Assembly: GCF_025949665.1 (NCBI RefSeq)
Contig: NZ_JAPDFT010000001.1
Location: forward strand, 1,426,001 to 1,490,000
Reading direction: 5' to 3'
Origin: Chryseobacterium viscerum
GTDB lineage: Bacteria; Bacteroidota; Bacteroidia; Flavobacteriales; Weeksellaceae
DNA: 64,000 nucleotides
Shown here: in pieces, positions 8,666 to 17,314 of the stretch
Layout: each line of letters opens with the position of its first letter
Position numbering within the stretch: position 1 is the first letter of the stretch
Notes under the pieces: generated by a model
The model's database searches: none
Told to the model about the DNA's origin: nothing
The model's input: only the letters and a program-made list of their open reading frames with translations
Translations under genes and position numbers: made by a program

Positions 8666-8687
8666 TTAGACACTTGCTGGTGTCTAA
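8666..8687. promoter_or_regulatory. TetR-type palindromic operator, copy D, between sRNA D and the second tetR gene
   Basis: TTAGACACT, 4 nt, GGTGTCTAA: one mismatch. A plus-strand -7-like TAAACTTG (8706-8713) is identical to that behind copy B and is similarly spaced, so operator geometry relative to both promoters is conserved in the B and D units. Confidence 0.57.
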
Positions 8688-8731
8688 AATGATAAAAAAT
8701 TTTCTTAAACTTGTATATTGAATGTTTAGTC

Positions 8732-9370
8732 ATGGAAAGAAAGTCAGCATCAGGGAGTATTAGAAATAAAGAACGCAGTAAGAAAAAATTTTTAGATGCA
8801 GTTGGGAAAATTCTGAAAACGAAAGGGCATGCAGGATTGAAAATAAATGATATCGCTGCAACTGCCGGAGTAGATAAGAAAATGATCTACACCTATTTTG
8901 GCGGTATGGATGGTCTGATGGACGAATATGTTCGTACACAAGATTTTTGGATAAAAGCAACGAGTGAAGAGGTAGAAAAGATGAAACCGAACCTGGAAGA
9001 TGGAGGAAGAGAATTTATCGAGCACATGCTGCTTTCACAATTTGATTATGTGTATACTAACAAAGAGGCTCAAAAACTATTGCTGTGGACCATATCTGAA
9101 CCTAGAAAATCATTAAAAAAACTGATTGATACTCAGGAAGAAAACGGGGAATATATTTTCAAATTATTAATGGAATCCCGTTTCAAAGATAAAATGGATA
9201 CCTATCGCTCTATTATGGCAATTATGGTTTCAGGGCTTTATTACCTCAATATGTTTGCCTCTCTGAATGGCAGTATTTTCTGTGGGATAGACACCAATAC
9301 ACCTGAAGGGCGTGAAAAAATCAAAAAAGCAATCTCCTTTATGGTGGATCAGACCTATGAGAACCTTTAA
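8732..9370 (+). CDS. TetR/AcrR-family transcriptional regulator (paralog 2)
   Basis: A 212-aa paralog of the gene at 7390, alike over its whole length. The first 20 residues differ at only two positions, and FGGxDGLxDEYxRxQDxW and MAIxVSGLYYLNM are shared. The TetR helix-turn-helix is at about residues 34-60. The start is the ATG at the conserved MERKS; an upstream TTG would lie within the predicted promoter. The two genes look like the products of a tandem duplication that included the upstream operator/small-RNA module. Ligand unknown; binding to the four shared palindromes is inferred. Confidence 0.88.
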   Translation: MERKSASGSIRNKERSKKKFLDAVGKILKTKGHAGLKINDIAATAGVDKKMIYTYFGGMDGLMDEYVRTQDFWIKATSEEVEKMKPNLEDGGREFIEHMLLSQFDYVYTNKEAQKLLLWTISEPRKSLKKLIDTQEENGEYIFKLLMESRFKDKMDTYRSIMAIMVSGLYYLNMFASLNGSIFCGIDTNTPEGREKIKKAISFMVDQTYENL

Positions 9371-9388
9371 TAGATTTTAGAAAACATA

Positions 9389-9418
9389 AAAAAAGAGGCA
9401 GTAATCTGCCTCTTTTTT
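9389..9418. terminator. Bidirectional intrinsic terminator
   Basis: A 13-bp perfect stem (core AGAGGCAG / CTGCCTCT) with a 4-nt loop has A-run and T-run flanks on both sides. It serves the second tetR gene and the convergent 509-aa gene. Confidence 0.9.
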
Positions 9419-9439
9419 GTATCCTGTTGATGAGTAATT

Positions 9440-10969
9440 TTATCCTTTATGATAAGGACATCCTGAAGCTGCACCGGAATTTCCGGCAATATTAAAAAAT
9501 TGTTCTTCAATCACTTTTCTTTGATCCTCAGGAATATCTTCTAATTTACGAAGTGTATTGACCTGGATGTGAGGCCAGCTTGTGGTACCTCCATCATTTC
9601 CAAAATCAAATTCAAAGAATACAATTTGCTCATATTGCAGCTGAAGAATTTCTTTCCCATCTTCAATAATGGTTTCAATCCACATATCCATATCCACTTC
9701 AACAGTTGGAACAAAACGGTTGACAAAAGGAACATTTAAAATACCGCCCTGCGCACCGGTTTTCATTTTGGAAGACATTCTCACATGTACGTAATTGCTG
9801 ACCTTCTGACCTCTTAATGTATCTCTGAGCCTCAGATCAGGTCTTACAGAATAAGGATATAAATCATCTGCGAGTATTCTCTGGGTGTAGATCTTATTTG
9901 AACCCGGATCATTATCGTCATTAAGTGTTTCATGAACCCAATCTGGTGCAGGTTTGTCAAGATCAATAATTTCTTCAGGTGTTACTCCTGCATTTCCCAT
10001 CGTTCGTGAAATGGAAAGATGATTGGTATCCCATGCCTCTTTACCATAAGGGAAACTAGGAGAACCTTCAATTAAATAGAACGTTGTCTTATCTTTATTT
10101 TGAGGAATAATATCTCCTAATAAGGTAATGGTACTTCCATGAGGAATAACACCGCTTCTCGAGATAGAGTAGTCCGGAATAAAATAAGGCCCATCCAGTC
10201 CTGCTCCCGGTTTTATTTCCTGTGCCGGAATAATCTCGTAATAAGGCTGGCCCGGTTGCAGCTGGCTTTGAAGAATATATTGAGGGTTTTGCTCTCCGTC
10301 AGGTGTTATTCTTAGAAGAGGTTCATCTCTGTATTCTCCTGTATAGCCATACTTTTTAGCATCTTCTGTTGAAACAGCATGAATACCACGGTCTCTTTCA
10401 ATAGATTCCTTAGTTGCTGCATGATTATAGACATCACTCAACCATAGGTACATTCCGTTTTCTTCGTGGATAGGAGTATATTTTAATGCATCCTGTCCAG
10501 ATATGGTATTAACACTTTTAATGCTTTGTTCATATTTAACAGCTCCACAGAAAAGCTCACTTGCGCCTCCACGGTTACGTACCCCGCCAGGAACGATGGA
10601 AAATGTTAATTTCTCAATATATTCTTCACTGTCAAAAGCGAATTTTCCAGGTATTGTTCCTGAATTGGTTCCCGGAGAAGGCATAATGGTAGTATGCACT
10701 CCGCTCGCTAATGAAGGTTTAGTAATATCTTTATTATAATTCACATTATAGCTAACCCATGTACCGGACAGTGCTGCAAGAATTCCATAATCTACATTAT
10801 TCTCTATCGCCTGCAGATTGTCTTCTCTGAATGGTCTTACAGGATCATCGATGAGAAGTTTTGAATATCCATCCATTAGCTCAGCCAGATTAACTTCATT
10901 CTGGCCTGGCATTTTACGGAATAACTGTTCGCCTCCCGCTTCGGGACTTACTTTTTTTCTTTTAAGCAT
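9440..10969 (-). CDS. Uncharacterised 509-aa protein, last gene of the GMC/ferritin-like operon
   Basis: I do not recognise the family with certainty. There is no signal peptide or membrane segment. An SGTW at residues 68-71 followed by alternating beta-like segments (FAFDSEEYIEKLTFSIVPGG) recalls beta-barrel ligand-binding proteins, but this is weak. Later parts are rich in Pro, Asp and aromatic residues, and the C-terminus has a lone CPYHKG motif. The gene follows the ferritin-like gene by 18 nt, so it probably works with the GMC oxidoreductase and ferritin-like protein. A haem- or metal-related role is only a guess. Confidence 0.6.
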   Translation of the reverse strand: MLKRKKVSPEAGGEQLFRKMPGQNEVNLAELMDGYSKLLIDDPVRPFREDNLQAIENNVDYGILAALSGTWVSYNVNYNKDITKPSLASGVHTTIMPSPGTNSGTIPGKFAFDSEEYIEKLTFSIVPGGVRNRGGASELFCGAVKYEQSIKSVNTISGQDALKYTPIHEENGMYLWLSDVYNHAATKESIERDRGIHAVSTEDAKKYGYTGEYRDEPLLRITPDGEQNPQYILQSQLQPGQPYYEIIPAQEIKPGAGLDGPYFIPDYSISRSGVIPHGSTITLLGDIIPQNKDKTTFYLIEGSPSFPYGKEAWDTNHLSISRTMGNAGVTPEEIIDLDKPAPDWVHETLNDDNDPGSNKIYTQRILADDLYPYSVRPDLRLRDTLRGQKVSNYVHVRMSSKMKTGAQGGILNVPFVNRFVPTVEVDMDMWIETIIEDGKEILQLQYEQIVFFEFDFGNDGGTTSWPHIQVNTLRKLEDIPEDQRKVIEEQFFNIAGNSGAASGCPYHKG

Positions 10970-10987
10970 GATATATCGTTTTTATGG

Positions 10988-12439
10988 TTATAAATCGGTG
11001 TATTCGAAAGTTGGCCCTGCATTAGTTTGAGCATCCAATGGTTGTTTCATCAGGTTGACAGCCTGTTCCTTCAATGCATACATGTACATAATGGATTTTT
11101 CCAATTCTCTTTGGTTTCCTTCCACGGCACTTTGTATAGCGTCTAATAAACGTTTGTAGGTTTTATTGAATTCTACACCCTGTGTATGTAGTTCTTTGTT
11201 TTTAATATAATCCTCCACTTTAGGATTAGGTTTCATAGGATATGCCTCATTCCAGTCTACAGGTAATTCTTTTCCGTTTGGTGGAGTAGAAACAGGCATC
11301 ATTCCGTTTTCATCCATAAAAGGTTCGTAGTTTCCACCAAGATAGAAATGCTCATGGAATACTTCTTTAAATCTGAAATAATGAGCCAGTTCCATTCCTT
11401 CTTCAAATTGGGACGGATCTACATCGAAAATAGAATCGTCAGCACCCTCACCCTGTCCTTTGATTTCCTGGAAAACAGCAATTACTCCAGCTAATGCTTC
11501 TACAGAGTGTAACTTTCCGCCACTTCCATAGTATTGCTCAGGACGGATTTGTTTGGCTGGATTTCCTGTGAAAATTCCTCCGGTATTTAATTCTTCAAAA
11601 TTCTTCGGAAGAGTTCCATGTTCTTTGTAATAAGCAATGATTTGGAAAATAACAATATAGAAGAATAAAACATCGTAATATTCACCAATGGTATGGACAT
11701 TTTCCATAATGAAACCTTTCATATTTTCAAGGGTCCATAAGTTGGTATCCTGTACGGCAGCTCTCTGAGAATATAATGCCGGAGAATCTGTTTCATGGTC
11801 ATATTTCGGAGCTTTTACCAGTGGTTTGCTTGGGCTTTCAATGGCAATAAAAGTTGCAATGCTGTTACTTGAGAACGTTTCCAGGCCTATATAGAAATCA
11901 ACGTTCATCGGTAATTTCATCGGATAAGTAGGATAGTTCTCCTGTTTGTTGACAGATGGCTGGATATCAATTGCATTCAGGACATTACAAACCATGATCA
12001 GGTGAAGCATTTCTTCCACGGCAACACTTCGGATGATTTGTGAAGCTAGAGCATTAGTTCCATCCTTGATAGAATACAAAGCGGTAAGATAAGGTGGAAT
12101 AGTAGAATGCTCGATAAGAATTGCCGTCTGTAAAAGATCCTGCAAAATAGGTTTATAATCAATTTCTGTCAATCCTTTTTTAAATTCCGAAGCTCCAGAA
12201 CCGAACTGAGATTCCAGATAAGCATTAAAATCATCAATTTGATCATTCAGTAAAAGAGCTGTCAATGTTTTGCTGTGATGTTTTAATCCTTCAATCCAAT
12301 CTTCTTTGCTAAGAGTTGAATCAAATAATAAAGAAGGTAATGAAACTGCATCTGCAACGACAGTACTTCTGCTTGCCATTCTTCCTGCTGTTGATGTTTC
12401 CTGTGGTTGTGTTGTTTTATTGATAAGTCTTTGTCTCAT
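10988..12439 (-). CDS. Ferritin-like protein of the VioB type
   Basis: A 483-aa soluble protein with a ferritin-like helical region of the kind found in violacein biosynthesis VioB. Helix motifs are LLQTAILIEHSTIPPYLTAL (near residue 105) and RSVAVEEMLHLIMVCNVLNA. Glu plus Glu-x2-His (EEMLH) would be di-metal ligands, with further acidic/His candidates in ELAHYFRFKEVFHEHFYLGG. I start at the ATG 4 nt after the GMC gene stop; a longer frame starts inside that gene at a non-ATG codon. VioB joins oxidised amino-acid imines in violacein synthesis, but many members are uncharacterised, so the reaction here is open. Confidence 0.75.
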   Translation of the reverse strand: MRQRLINKTTQPQETSTAGRMASRSTVVADAVSLPSLLFDSTLSKEDWIEGLKHHSKTLTALLLNDQIDDFNAYLESQFGSGASEFKKGLTEIDYKPILQDLLQTAILIEHSTIPPYLTALYSIKDGTNALASQIIRSVAVEEMLHLIMVCNVLNAIDIQPSVNKQENYPTYPMKLPMNVDFYIGLETFSSNSIATFIAIESPSKPLVKAPKYDHETDSPALYSQRAAVQDTNLWTLENMKGFIMENVHTIGEYYDVLFFYIVIFQIIAYYKEHGTLPKNFEELNTGGIFTGNPAKQIRPEQYYGSGGKLHSVEALAGVIAVFQEIKGQGEGADDSIFDVDPSQFEEGMELAHYFRFKEVFHEHFYLGGNYEPFMDENGMMPVSTPPNGKELPVDWNEAYPMKPNPKVEDYIKNKELHTQGVEFNKTYKRLLDAIQSAVEGNQRELEKSIMYMYALKEQAVNLMKQPLDAQTNAGPTFEYTDL

Positions 12440-12443
12440 GTTG

Positions 12444-14519
12444 TTATTTTTTAAGTTGAGTTTCAAGATCAGCAAGAATAGATTCTACTGAACGGATTGT
12501 GAATGCTGATAATGTTAAAGTAGGGTTTGAAGTTCCCAATGTGGTCATGTTTCCTGCTCCTACAATGTATAAATTCGGGTGGTCCCAGGATTTACAATAG
12601 CTGTTGGTGACAGAATCTTCTGCTGTAGACCCCATTCTGTGCGTTCCCACAATATGACCGGCACCGTTGTAAGAATATCTTGTTCCATTGTAGATCACAG
12701 AGTTCTTGTCTTCCGCAGTATATTTTGTAAAATCGTCAATATTTAATCTTTTGAACATTTGATCAGAAGCATTCTTTGCCTGTTCCATAGCTTTCATCTC
12801 GTATTCTGTCAGTTCATAATGAATAACAGGACGTGGAATTCCAAGAACATCCAAATACTGATCATTAATTGTAACTCTGTTATTAGGATTAGGTAACTGC
12901 TCAATCTCAAAATGGAATAAAACCTGTTTTGAAAGTCTGTTCGTAAGCTCTTGTCTTAATTTTGCTCCGAAAAGCTTCTGGCTGATAAAATAGGCAACAT
13001 CGGATCCCGGAGAAAATGCCGGCCAGCCCCAGCCCCAGTTGTCAAGAGGAGAGATCCACGCAGAAAATTCACCTCTGAAGTCTCCATCTCGGAAAGACGA
13101 AATATTGGTGGTAGAACCGGGACCTCTGTATGGATAAACCGGCTCCGGGAAAAGTCCCCAGGTAAGCATTACCATGTGATCCATCAGGTTTCTTCCCACC
13201 TGATCACTGCTGTTGGCAGCCGTTTTTACAACATTATTTACTGTATATTTGGAATTCAGCAGGATTTTTGGGTTTTCAAAAGCATTGGCAGCCAGAATCA
13301 CAATGGCATCTGAAGTATCAATAGATTCTTCTACGAAATCTGTTTTCTCTTTTGAAGTATATCTTCTCAGATGAACCTTTGAGATTTTCTCCTGATCATT
13401 CTGGTCAACACTTAACCTGTAAACTACGCTCTGTGCCTGAACCTGCATGTATGGATTACGCTTAAGATTTTCATTATCATTAAGTTTATACAACGCTTTT
13501 TTCAATGTTTTTAAAGCATTATATTTAGCCTGAACCGGACAGATCGGAACGCAGGATGCATTTCCTTCACAACGCTCTCCCATATAAGGGTTCCATACAG
13601 AACCAAGAGCCTTGTATTCTTCTTTTTCAGAACTGTCTAAAATCAGTTTGTACCCCGATTCTTTGGGTTCAGCTTTGATGATCTTTGTTTTTCCGTATTT
13701 TGGATTCGGGATAGAATTTCTTCCCTGAGGAGAAGGTACCATCATCAAAGGAATTTCTCCGGAGCTTAGCGTTACGCTCGTGCCTTTAAGACCTTCAATG
13801 ATCTTATGATCCATATAACTTTGCGGAATTTCTTCCATCGGAAATACATAATCTGCATAATATTCTTCCATATTCTCAGAAATAGGATATTCCTGTCTTG
13901 AAACATCTCCGGAAACCCCGATTTCAAATTCTGCCATTTCATAATAAGGCCTTAGTTCTTCATAATCTATCGGCCAGTTGATCGGACTTGGCTTATCGGA
14001 ATCCGGCTGGGGAATCGTAATCCCATATTTCTCTGTGAGTTTGAAATCATTAGGAAGCATTCTTGGGGTAGTTCCCAGCCAGTGAAGTGTAGTTCCGCCT
14101 CCCACTCTGATGGCATCACTTGCAAAAGGCATTGGCCCAAACTGTACCAGATACCCTTTTTTATCCGGAAACGGCTGAACGATGTGTTCCATATCCAGAA
14201 CATTGGGAGAAGGTGCCTGTTTCAAATTCGGATAAGGAGAATTGGGAACTTTGGCTTCTTCTCTGTAAAAAGTACGGATATACTCATTATAAGTGGTCAT
14301 TGAGGATACAGAATCCAGTTCAATACCAGCTTCCAATCCGGCTTCATACATAAGGATTGATATCTCCTTGATATTATCTGATTTTCCTGCATCTGCACGG
14401 TGGATCATTTTGCCTTTTGTTACATCAAATACATGATCAGACAGTAATTTTGCGATTAATGATCCTGCAATCCCCGTTCCTACGATGATCACATCTTTTT
14501 TGTTATTTGCTGGATTCAT
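12444..14519 (-). CDS. GMC-family FAD-dependent oxidoreductase (large subunit)
   Basis: A 691-aa flavoenzyme of the glucose-methanol-choline family. The FAD fingerprint GTGIAGS is at residues 14-20, the second FAD block VGGGTTLHWLGTTPR follows, and the C-terminal domain has HIVGTHRMGS and a terminal GTSNPTLTLSAFTIR typical of GMC_oxred_C. A Cys cluster in the middle (RCEGNASCVPICPVQAKYNA) resembles that of gluconate/sorbitol/fructose dehydrogenase large subunits. It overlaps the preceding small-subunit gene by ATGA, so translation is probably coupled. No Tat or Sec signal is seen, unlike periplasmic homologues. Substrate unknown; an alcohol or sugar group is likely. Confidence 0.85.
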   Translation of the reverse strand: MNPANNKKDVIIVGTGIAGSLIAKLLSDHVFDVTKGKMIHRADAGKSDNIKEISILMYEAGLEAGIELDSVSSMTTYNEYIRTFYREEAKVPNSPYPNLKQAPSPNVLDMEHIVQPFPDKKGYLVQFGPMPFASDAIRVGGGTTLHWLGTTPRMLPNDFKLTEKYGITIPQPDSDKPSPINWPIDYEELRPYYEMAEFEIGVSGDVSRQEYPISENMEEYYADYVFPMEEIPQSYMDHKIIEGLKGTSVTLSSGEIPLMMVPSPQGRNSIPNPKYGKTKIIKAEPKESGYKLILDSSEKEEYKALGSVWNPYMGERCEGNASCVPICPVQAKYNALKTLKKALYKLNDNENLKRNPYMQVQAQSVVYRLSVDQNDQEKISKVHLRRYTSKEKTDFVEESIDTSDAIVILAANAFENPKILLNSKYTVNNVVKTAANSSDQVGRNLMDHMVMLTWGLFPEPVYPYRGPGSTTNISSFRDGDFRGEFSAWISPLDNWGWGWPAFSPGSDVAYFISQKLFGAKLRQELTNRLSKQVLFHFEIEQLPNPNNRVTINDQYLDVLGIPRPVIHYELTEYEMKAMEQAKNASDQMFKRLNIDDFTKYTAEDKNSVIYNGTRYSYNGAGHIVGTHRMGSTAEDSVTNSYCKSWDHPNLYIVGAGNMTTLGTSNPTLTLSAFTIRSVESILADLETQLKK

Positions 14520-14962
14520 GAGTTGATGTTTACGGGTTTAATATTCCATGATTTGTAGCCGGGCTGTTTTGCTCCTGGCGGATGAGAGTGCATCAGGTTC
14601 CAGACAAGACCTTCTTTGTAAGAAAGATCATTGATATAAGTCCCTTCCCAGGTTCCCAAATACCACATGGTGATCACTTTTCCGGCAATATCATTCATTC
14701 CGGGATTGGCGATGATCTCAGATTGAATGGCATTTTTCAACTGATCTTCATTGGAAGAATTTTCAAGAATATTTTTAGAAACTGTAAGGAATTCTACGAA
14801 AGTAGCTGCTTCTAAGCTTTTCAGGACGTAGGTGTAATAGATTTCTGCCAAACCTGTAGACTGTAATTCGTTTACAGTAAACCCGGCAAGCGCTTCCGAG
14901 ATAGACATAAACACGTCGAAATAATAATCGTCGACGTTGAGGATTTTGTTAATAATATTCAT
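14516..14962 (-). CDS. Small subunit of a membrane sorbitol-dehydrogenase-type enzyme (FAD-SLDH / gluconate 2-dehydrogenase subunit 3-like)
   Basis: A 148-aa protein. The pattern of a helical N-terminal half, then KVITMWYLGTWEG and YKEGLVWNLMHSHPPGAKQP with PGYKSW, matches the small subunits that accompany GMC dehydrogenases (PF12318-like). It is the first gene of the four-gene operon and overlaps the GMC gene by 4 nt. In characterised homologues the small subunit carries a Tat signal and exports the folded complex; this one has no such leader, so the complex is probably cytoplasmic. No cytochrome c subunit gene is present. Confidence 0.68.
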   Translation of the reverse strand: MNIINKILNVDDYYFDVFMSISEALAGFTVNELQSTGLAEIYYTYVLKSLEAATFVEFLTVSKNILENSSNEDQLKNAIQSEIIANPGMNDIAGKVITMWYLGTWEGTYINDLSYKEGLVWNLMHSHPPGAKQPGYKSWNIKPVNINS

Positions 14963-15426
14963 TTCGTTAAAAATTTGGGTTAGATATCTTCAACTCCTTT
15001 CAACAGGAAGTGATCATGCTGATTGATCTATAGCTGCCGGATTTTCAGATACCATTTCTCTTTCAGAAATGAATGCATGCTTTTCAAGCTATCCATAGTT
15101 GTCAGTTTTTGTTTATCCGAAATTAATCAGATCCTCTCAGATAAGATTCAGTATTTCTACGTAATTTATAATAATGATATTTTAATTTTTTGTAACAAAA
15201 CCTTTATGTGAAGTAGTTTCAAGAGGTTTTGTTTTCACATAGTTTAGAATTAATTTAAATAATGTGGTATTGAATATGGAATAATATATGGAAGCAGAAA
15301 AGATTCAATCGTATTTTAAAATAATAATAAATTGATGATCAGGATGTAACAAAGGGGAAGTTGTAATAGTCTAATCTGCATAGGTAAACTTTTTAATTAT
15401 CAGGATAAAACTAATTACCTCTGACT
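14963..15426. other. Intergenic region between divergent GMC operon and M20 gene
   Basis: About 460 nt of AT-rich DNA that must hold both divergent promoters. I see no convincing gene or strong palindrome. A 62-codon plus-strand frame here is low-complexity and lacks support. Confidence 0.5.
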
Positions 15427-16746
15427 ATGAAACGACTTATATTAACTTTATCATGCTTTGCTTCCGCTCTTTTATCTGCACAGGGATTGAACAGCAAAAA
15501 AGAAACAATAATGCATTCTTCCCAAAATATAAAGGTACAGTCTGTACATCAATCTGTTCAGCAGGAAACAGACAGGATATTTGATAAACTGGTTAATATC
15601 AGGAGGGATTTTCATGAAAATCCGGAGCTGGCAGGGAAGGAGAAACAGACTCAGGAAAAAATTAAACAGTATTTGCTTGATCTCGGACTGGAAGTTAAGA
15701 CAGATATATATGGTTACGGTGTAGTAGGGATTCTGAAAGGAGATCAAAAGGGTAAAAAAATAGCCTGGAGGTCAGATATGGATGCATTACCGAATGATTA
15801 TCCCGATCCTGAAACCTTCAAATCAAAAATAAAAGGTATTCAGCATGGCTGCGGTCACGATATACATATGGCGGTTGGGCTAGGAATTGCTGAAGTTCTT
15901 TCAAAAAATAAAAAATCTTTAAGGGGAACGGTTTATTTCATATTTCAACCTGAAGAAGAGACGTTCAAAGGGGCAAAAGAAATGCTGGATAAAGGGTTGA
16001 TTTCCGTAATAAATCCTGATGAAATCTACGGATTGCATGTGACAGCAATACCTGCAGGGCAGATCATGGTGAAACCTAATGAAATGTTTGCCTATCAGAA
16101 GAAAATAAGAGTTCAGCTAAAAAGTGGATTATCTGAAGAAGAGATAGAAGGGCTAACGAAAAAGATCAGTAATTTTCTGTCCCGTATTCAACCCGGAACC
16201 AAGCCCTGGGAGATACAAACCATTGTTGATCCTAAAATCGGATTGACCAATCCTGATACTGTTTTTAAAGATTATCTGTTCACTGACGGAAAATTTACTG
16301 TCTATTCTAAAAATAATGAATCTTTTCTTGAAATCTATCTGTATGAGACGAATTCATCTAATTTAGATAAAATAATTCCTGGAGTTCAGAACATTGTAGC
16401 GGATAGCGGATATAAAGAAAAGCTTCTTTCCGTTTCATTTGTCCAGGATAATCCAACGGTGATCAATGATAAAAAACTGACTCGTTCAGCAACAGAAATC
16501 CTGCAGAATCTGTACGGTAAAAATGTAATTGCTCCAGATTATGGGCAGGTTCCGTTTTTTAATGATGATTTTTCTTATTTTCAACAAAAAATCCCAGGAG
16601 TGTACTTTTTCCTGGGTGGTTCTAATTTTGAAAAAGGAGTGATTGCCATGAATCACTCGCCTAATTTTCAGGTGGATGAAGAAAGTATCAGAACCGGCGT
16701 AAGAAGTTTTTCTTCATTAATAGTGGAACGCCTCAACAGAAACTAA
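15427..16746 (+). CDS. M20-family amidohydrolase, secreted
   Basis: A metallo-hydrolase of the M20D/amidohydrolase group (carboxypeptidase Ss1, hippurate hydrolase and IAA-amino acid hydrolase relatives). It removes an amide-linked acyl group from an amino acid or peptide. A signal peptide is at residues 1-19 (MKRLILTLSCFASALLSAQG). Metal-binding motifs are RSDMDALP (115-122), HGCGHD (140-145) and QPEEE (174-178), with a final His in a NHSPNF segment. At 439 aa the length fits the family. Its stop overlaps the convergent RidA stop. Substrate unknown. Confidence 0.88.
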   Translation: MKRLILTLSCFASALLSAQGLNSKKETIMHSSQNIKVQSVHQSVQQETDRIFDKLVNIRRDFHENPELAGKEKQTQEKIKQYLLDLGLEVKTDIYGYGVVGILKGDQKGKKIAWRSDMDALPNDYPDPETFKSKIKGIQHGCGHDIHMAVGLGIAEVLSKNKKSLRGTVYFIFQPEEETFKGAKEMLDKGLISVINPDEIYGLHVTAIPAGQIMVKPNEMFAYQKKIRVQLKSGLSEEEIEGLTKKISNFLSRIQPGTKPWEIQTIVDPKIGLTNPDTVFKDYLFTDGKFTVYSKNNESFLEIYLYETNSSNLDKIIPGVQNIVADSGYKEKLLSVSFVQDNPTVINDKKLTRSATEILQNLYGKNVIAPDYGQVPFFNDDFSYFQQKIPGVYFFLGGSNFEKGVIAMNHSPNFQVDEESIRTGVRSFSSLIVERLNRN

Positions 16747-17159
16747 CTTTTCACTGCAATCGCATCAATTTCAAATAACATTCCGGGTAAAGCCAGCTGA
16801 CTTACCGGGATAAGTGTACTGGTAGGCAGGAAAGATCCCTTCCATACTTTCTTAGCTTCTTCTGCCCAGATTGTAAGCTTCTCCGGGTTGTGATCAACAA
16901 TAAGAAGGGTGATTTTGACAATATTCTCAACCGTCATGGAATGGCTCTGTAAAACAATTTTTAAGTTTTTAAAAGCATCCTGAACCTGGGTTTTAAAATC
17001 TTCCGCCAATACATGATTTTCTCCTACACCGCCACTCTGTCCGGATATAAAACAAATCCGGAAAGGAGAATCCACAGAAATACTATGTGAAAATCCGTAA
17101 GGACTGGGATTGAATAATGAAGCAGGATTGATCAGCTGAGGTTCTTTATTATTTTCCAT
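16743..17159 (-). CDS. RidA/YjgF/UK114-family protein
   Basis: A 138-aa member of the RidA superfamily, which hydrolyses reactive enamine/imine intermediates or binds small ligands. The pattern FISGQSGGVGEN and the long helix with VQDAFKNLKIVL, then GMLFEIDAIAV at the C-terminus, is typical. The archetypal catalytic Arg of RidA (usually in a CRVQ-like segment) is not obvious, so it may be a non-canonical subgroup. I start at MENNKEP because the upstream extension is hydrophobic low-complexity read-through. It overlaps the convergent M20 stop by 4 nt. Confidence 0.83.
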   Translation of the reverse strand: MENNKEPQLINPASLFNPSPYGFSHSISVDSPFRICFISGQSGGVGENHVLAEDFKTQVQDAFKNLKIVLQSHSMTVENIVKITLLIVDHNPEKLTIWAEEAKKVWKGSFLPTSTLIPVSQLALPGMLFEIDAIAVKS

Positions 17160-17277
17160 AATTTTTATTTTAATCAGGTAAAATTGAGAGATAAAAACAG
17201 AGAAAGTCTTTACATATGTTGAGAAAAATATTCTTTTAATTGTGTAAACTTTTTTTAAATGATGAAAGTTTAACAAA

Positions 17278-17306
17278 AAAATGCTGTCCATCAGGAACAG
17301 CATTTT
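17278..17306 (-). terminator. Intrinsic terminator for the azoreductase gene
   Basis: A 10-bp stem (AAAATGCTGT / ACAGCATTTT) with a 9-nt loop. On the minus strand it is followed by a T-run (TTTTTTTG), directly after the azoreductase stop. Confidence 0.85.
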
Positions 17307-17314
17307 AAATTTTT

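Noticed and set aside
6836..8700. CRISPR-like array
   Set aside because: Repeats are few, long, divergent and structured, with no regular spacers and no cas gene.
15023..15211. 62-codon plus-strand open frame in the region between the GMC operon and the M20 gene
   Set aside because: Low-complexity, AT-rich, no recognisable domain or promoter; both divergent promoters must lie here.
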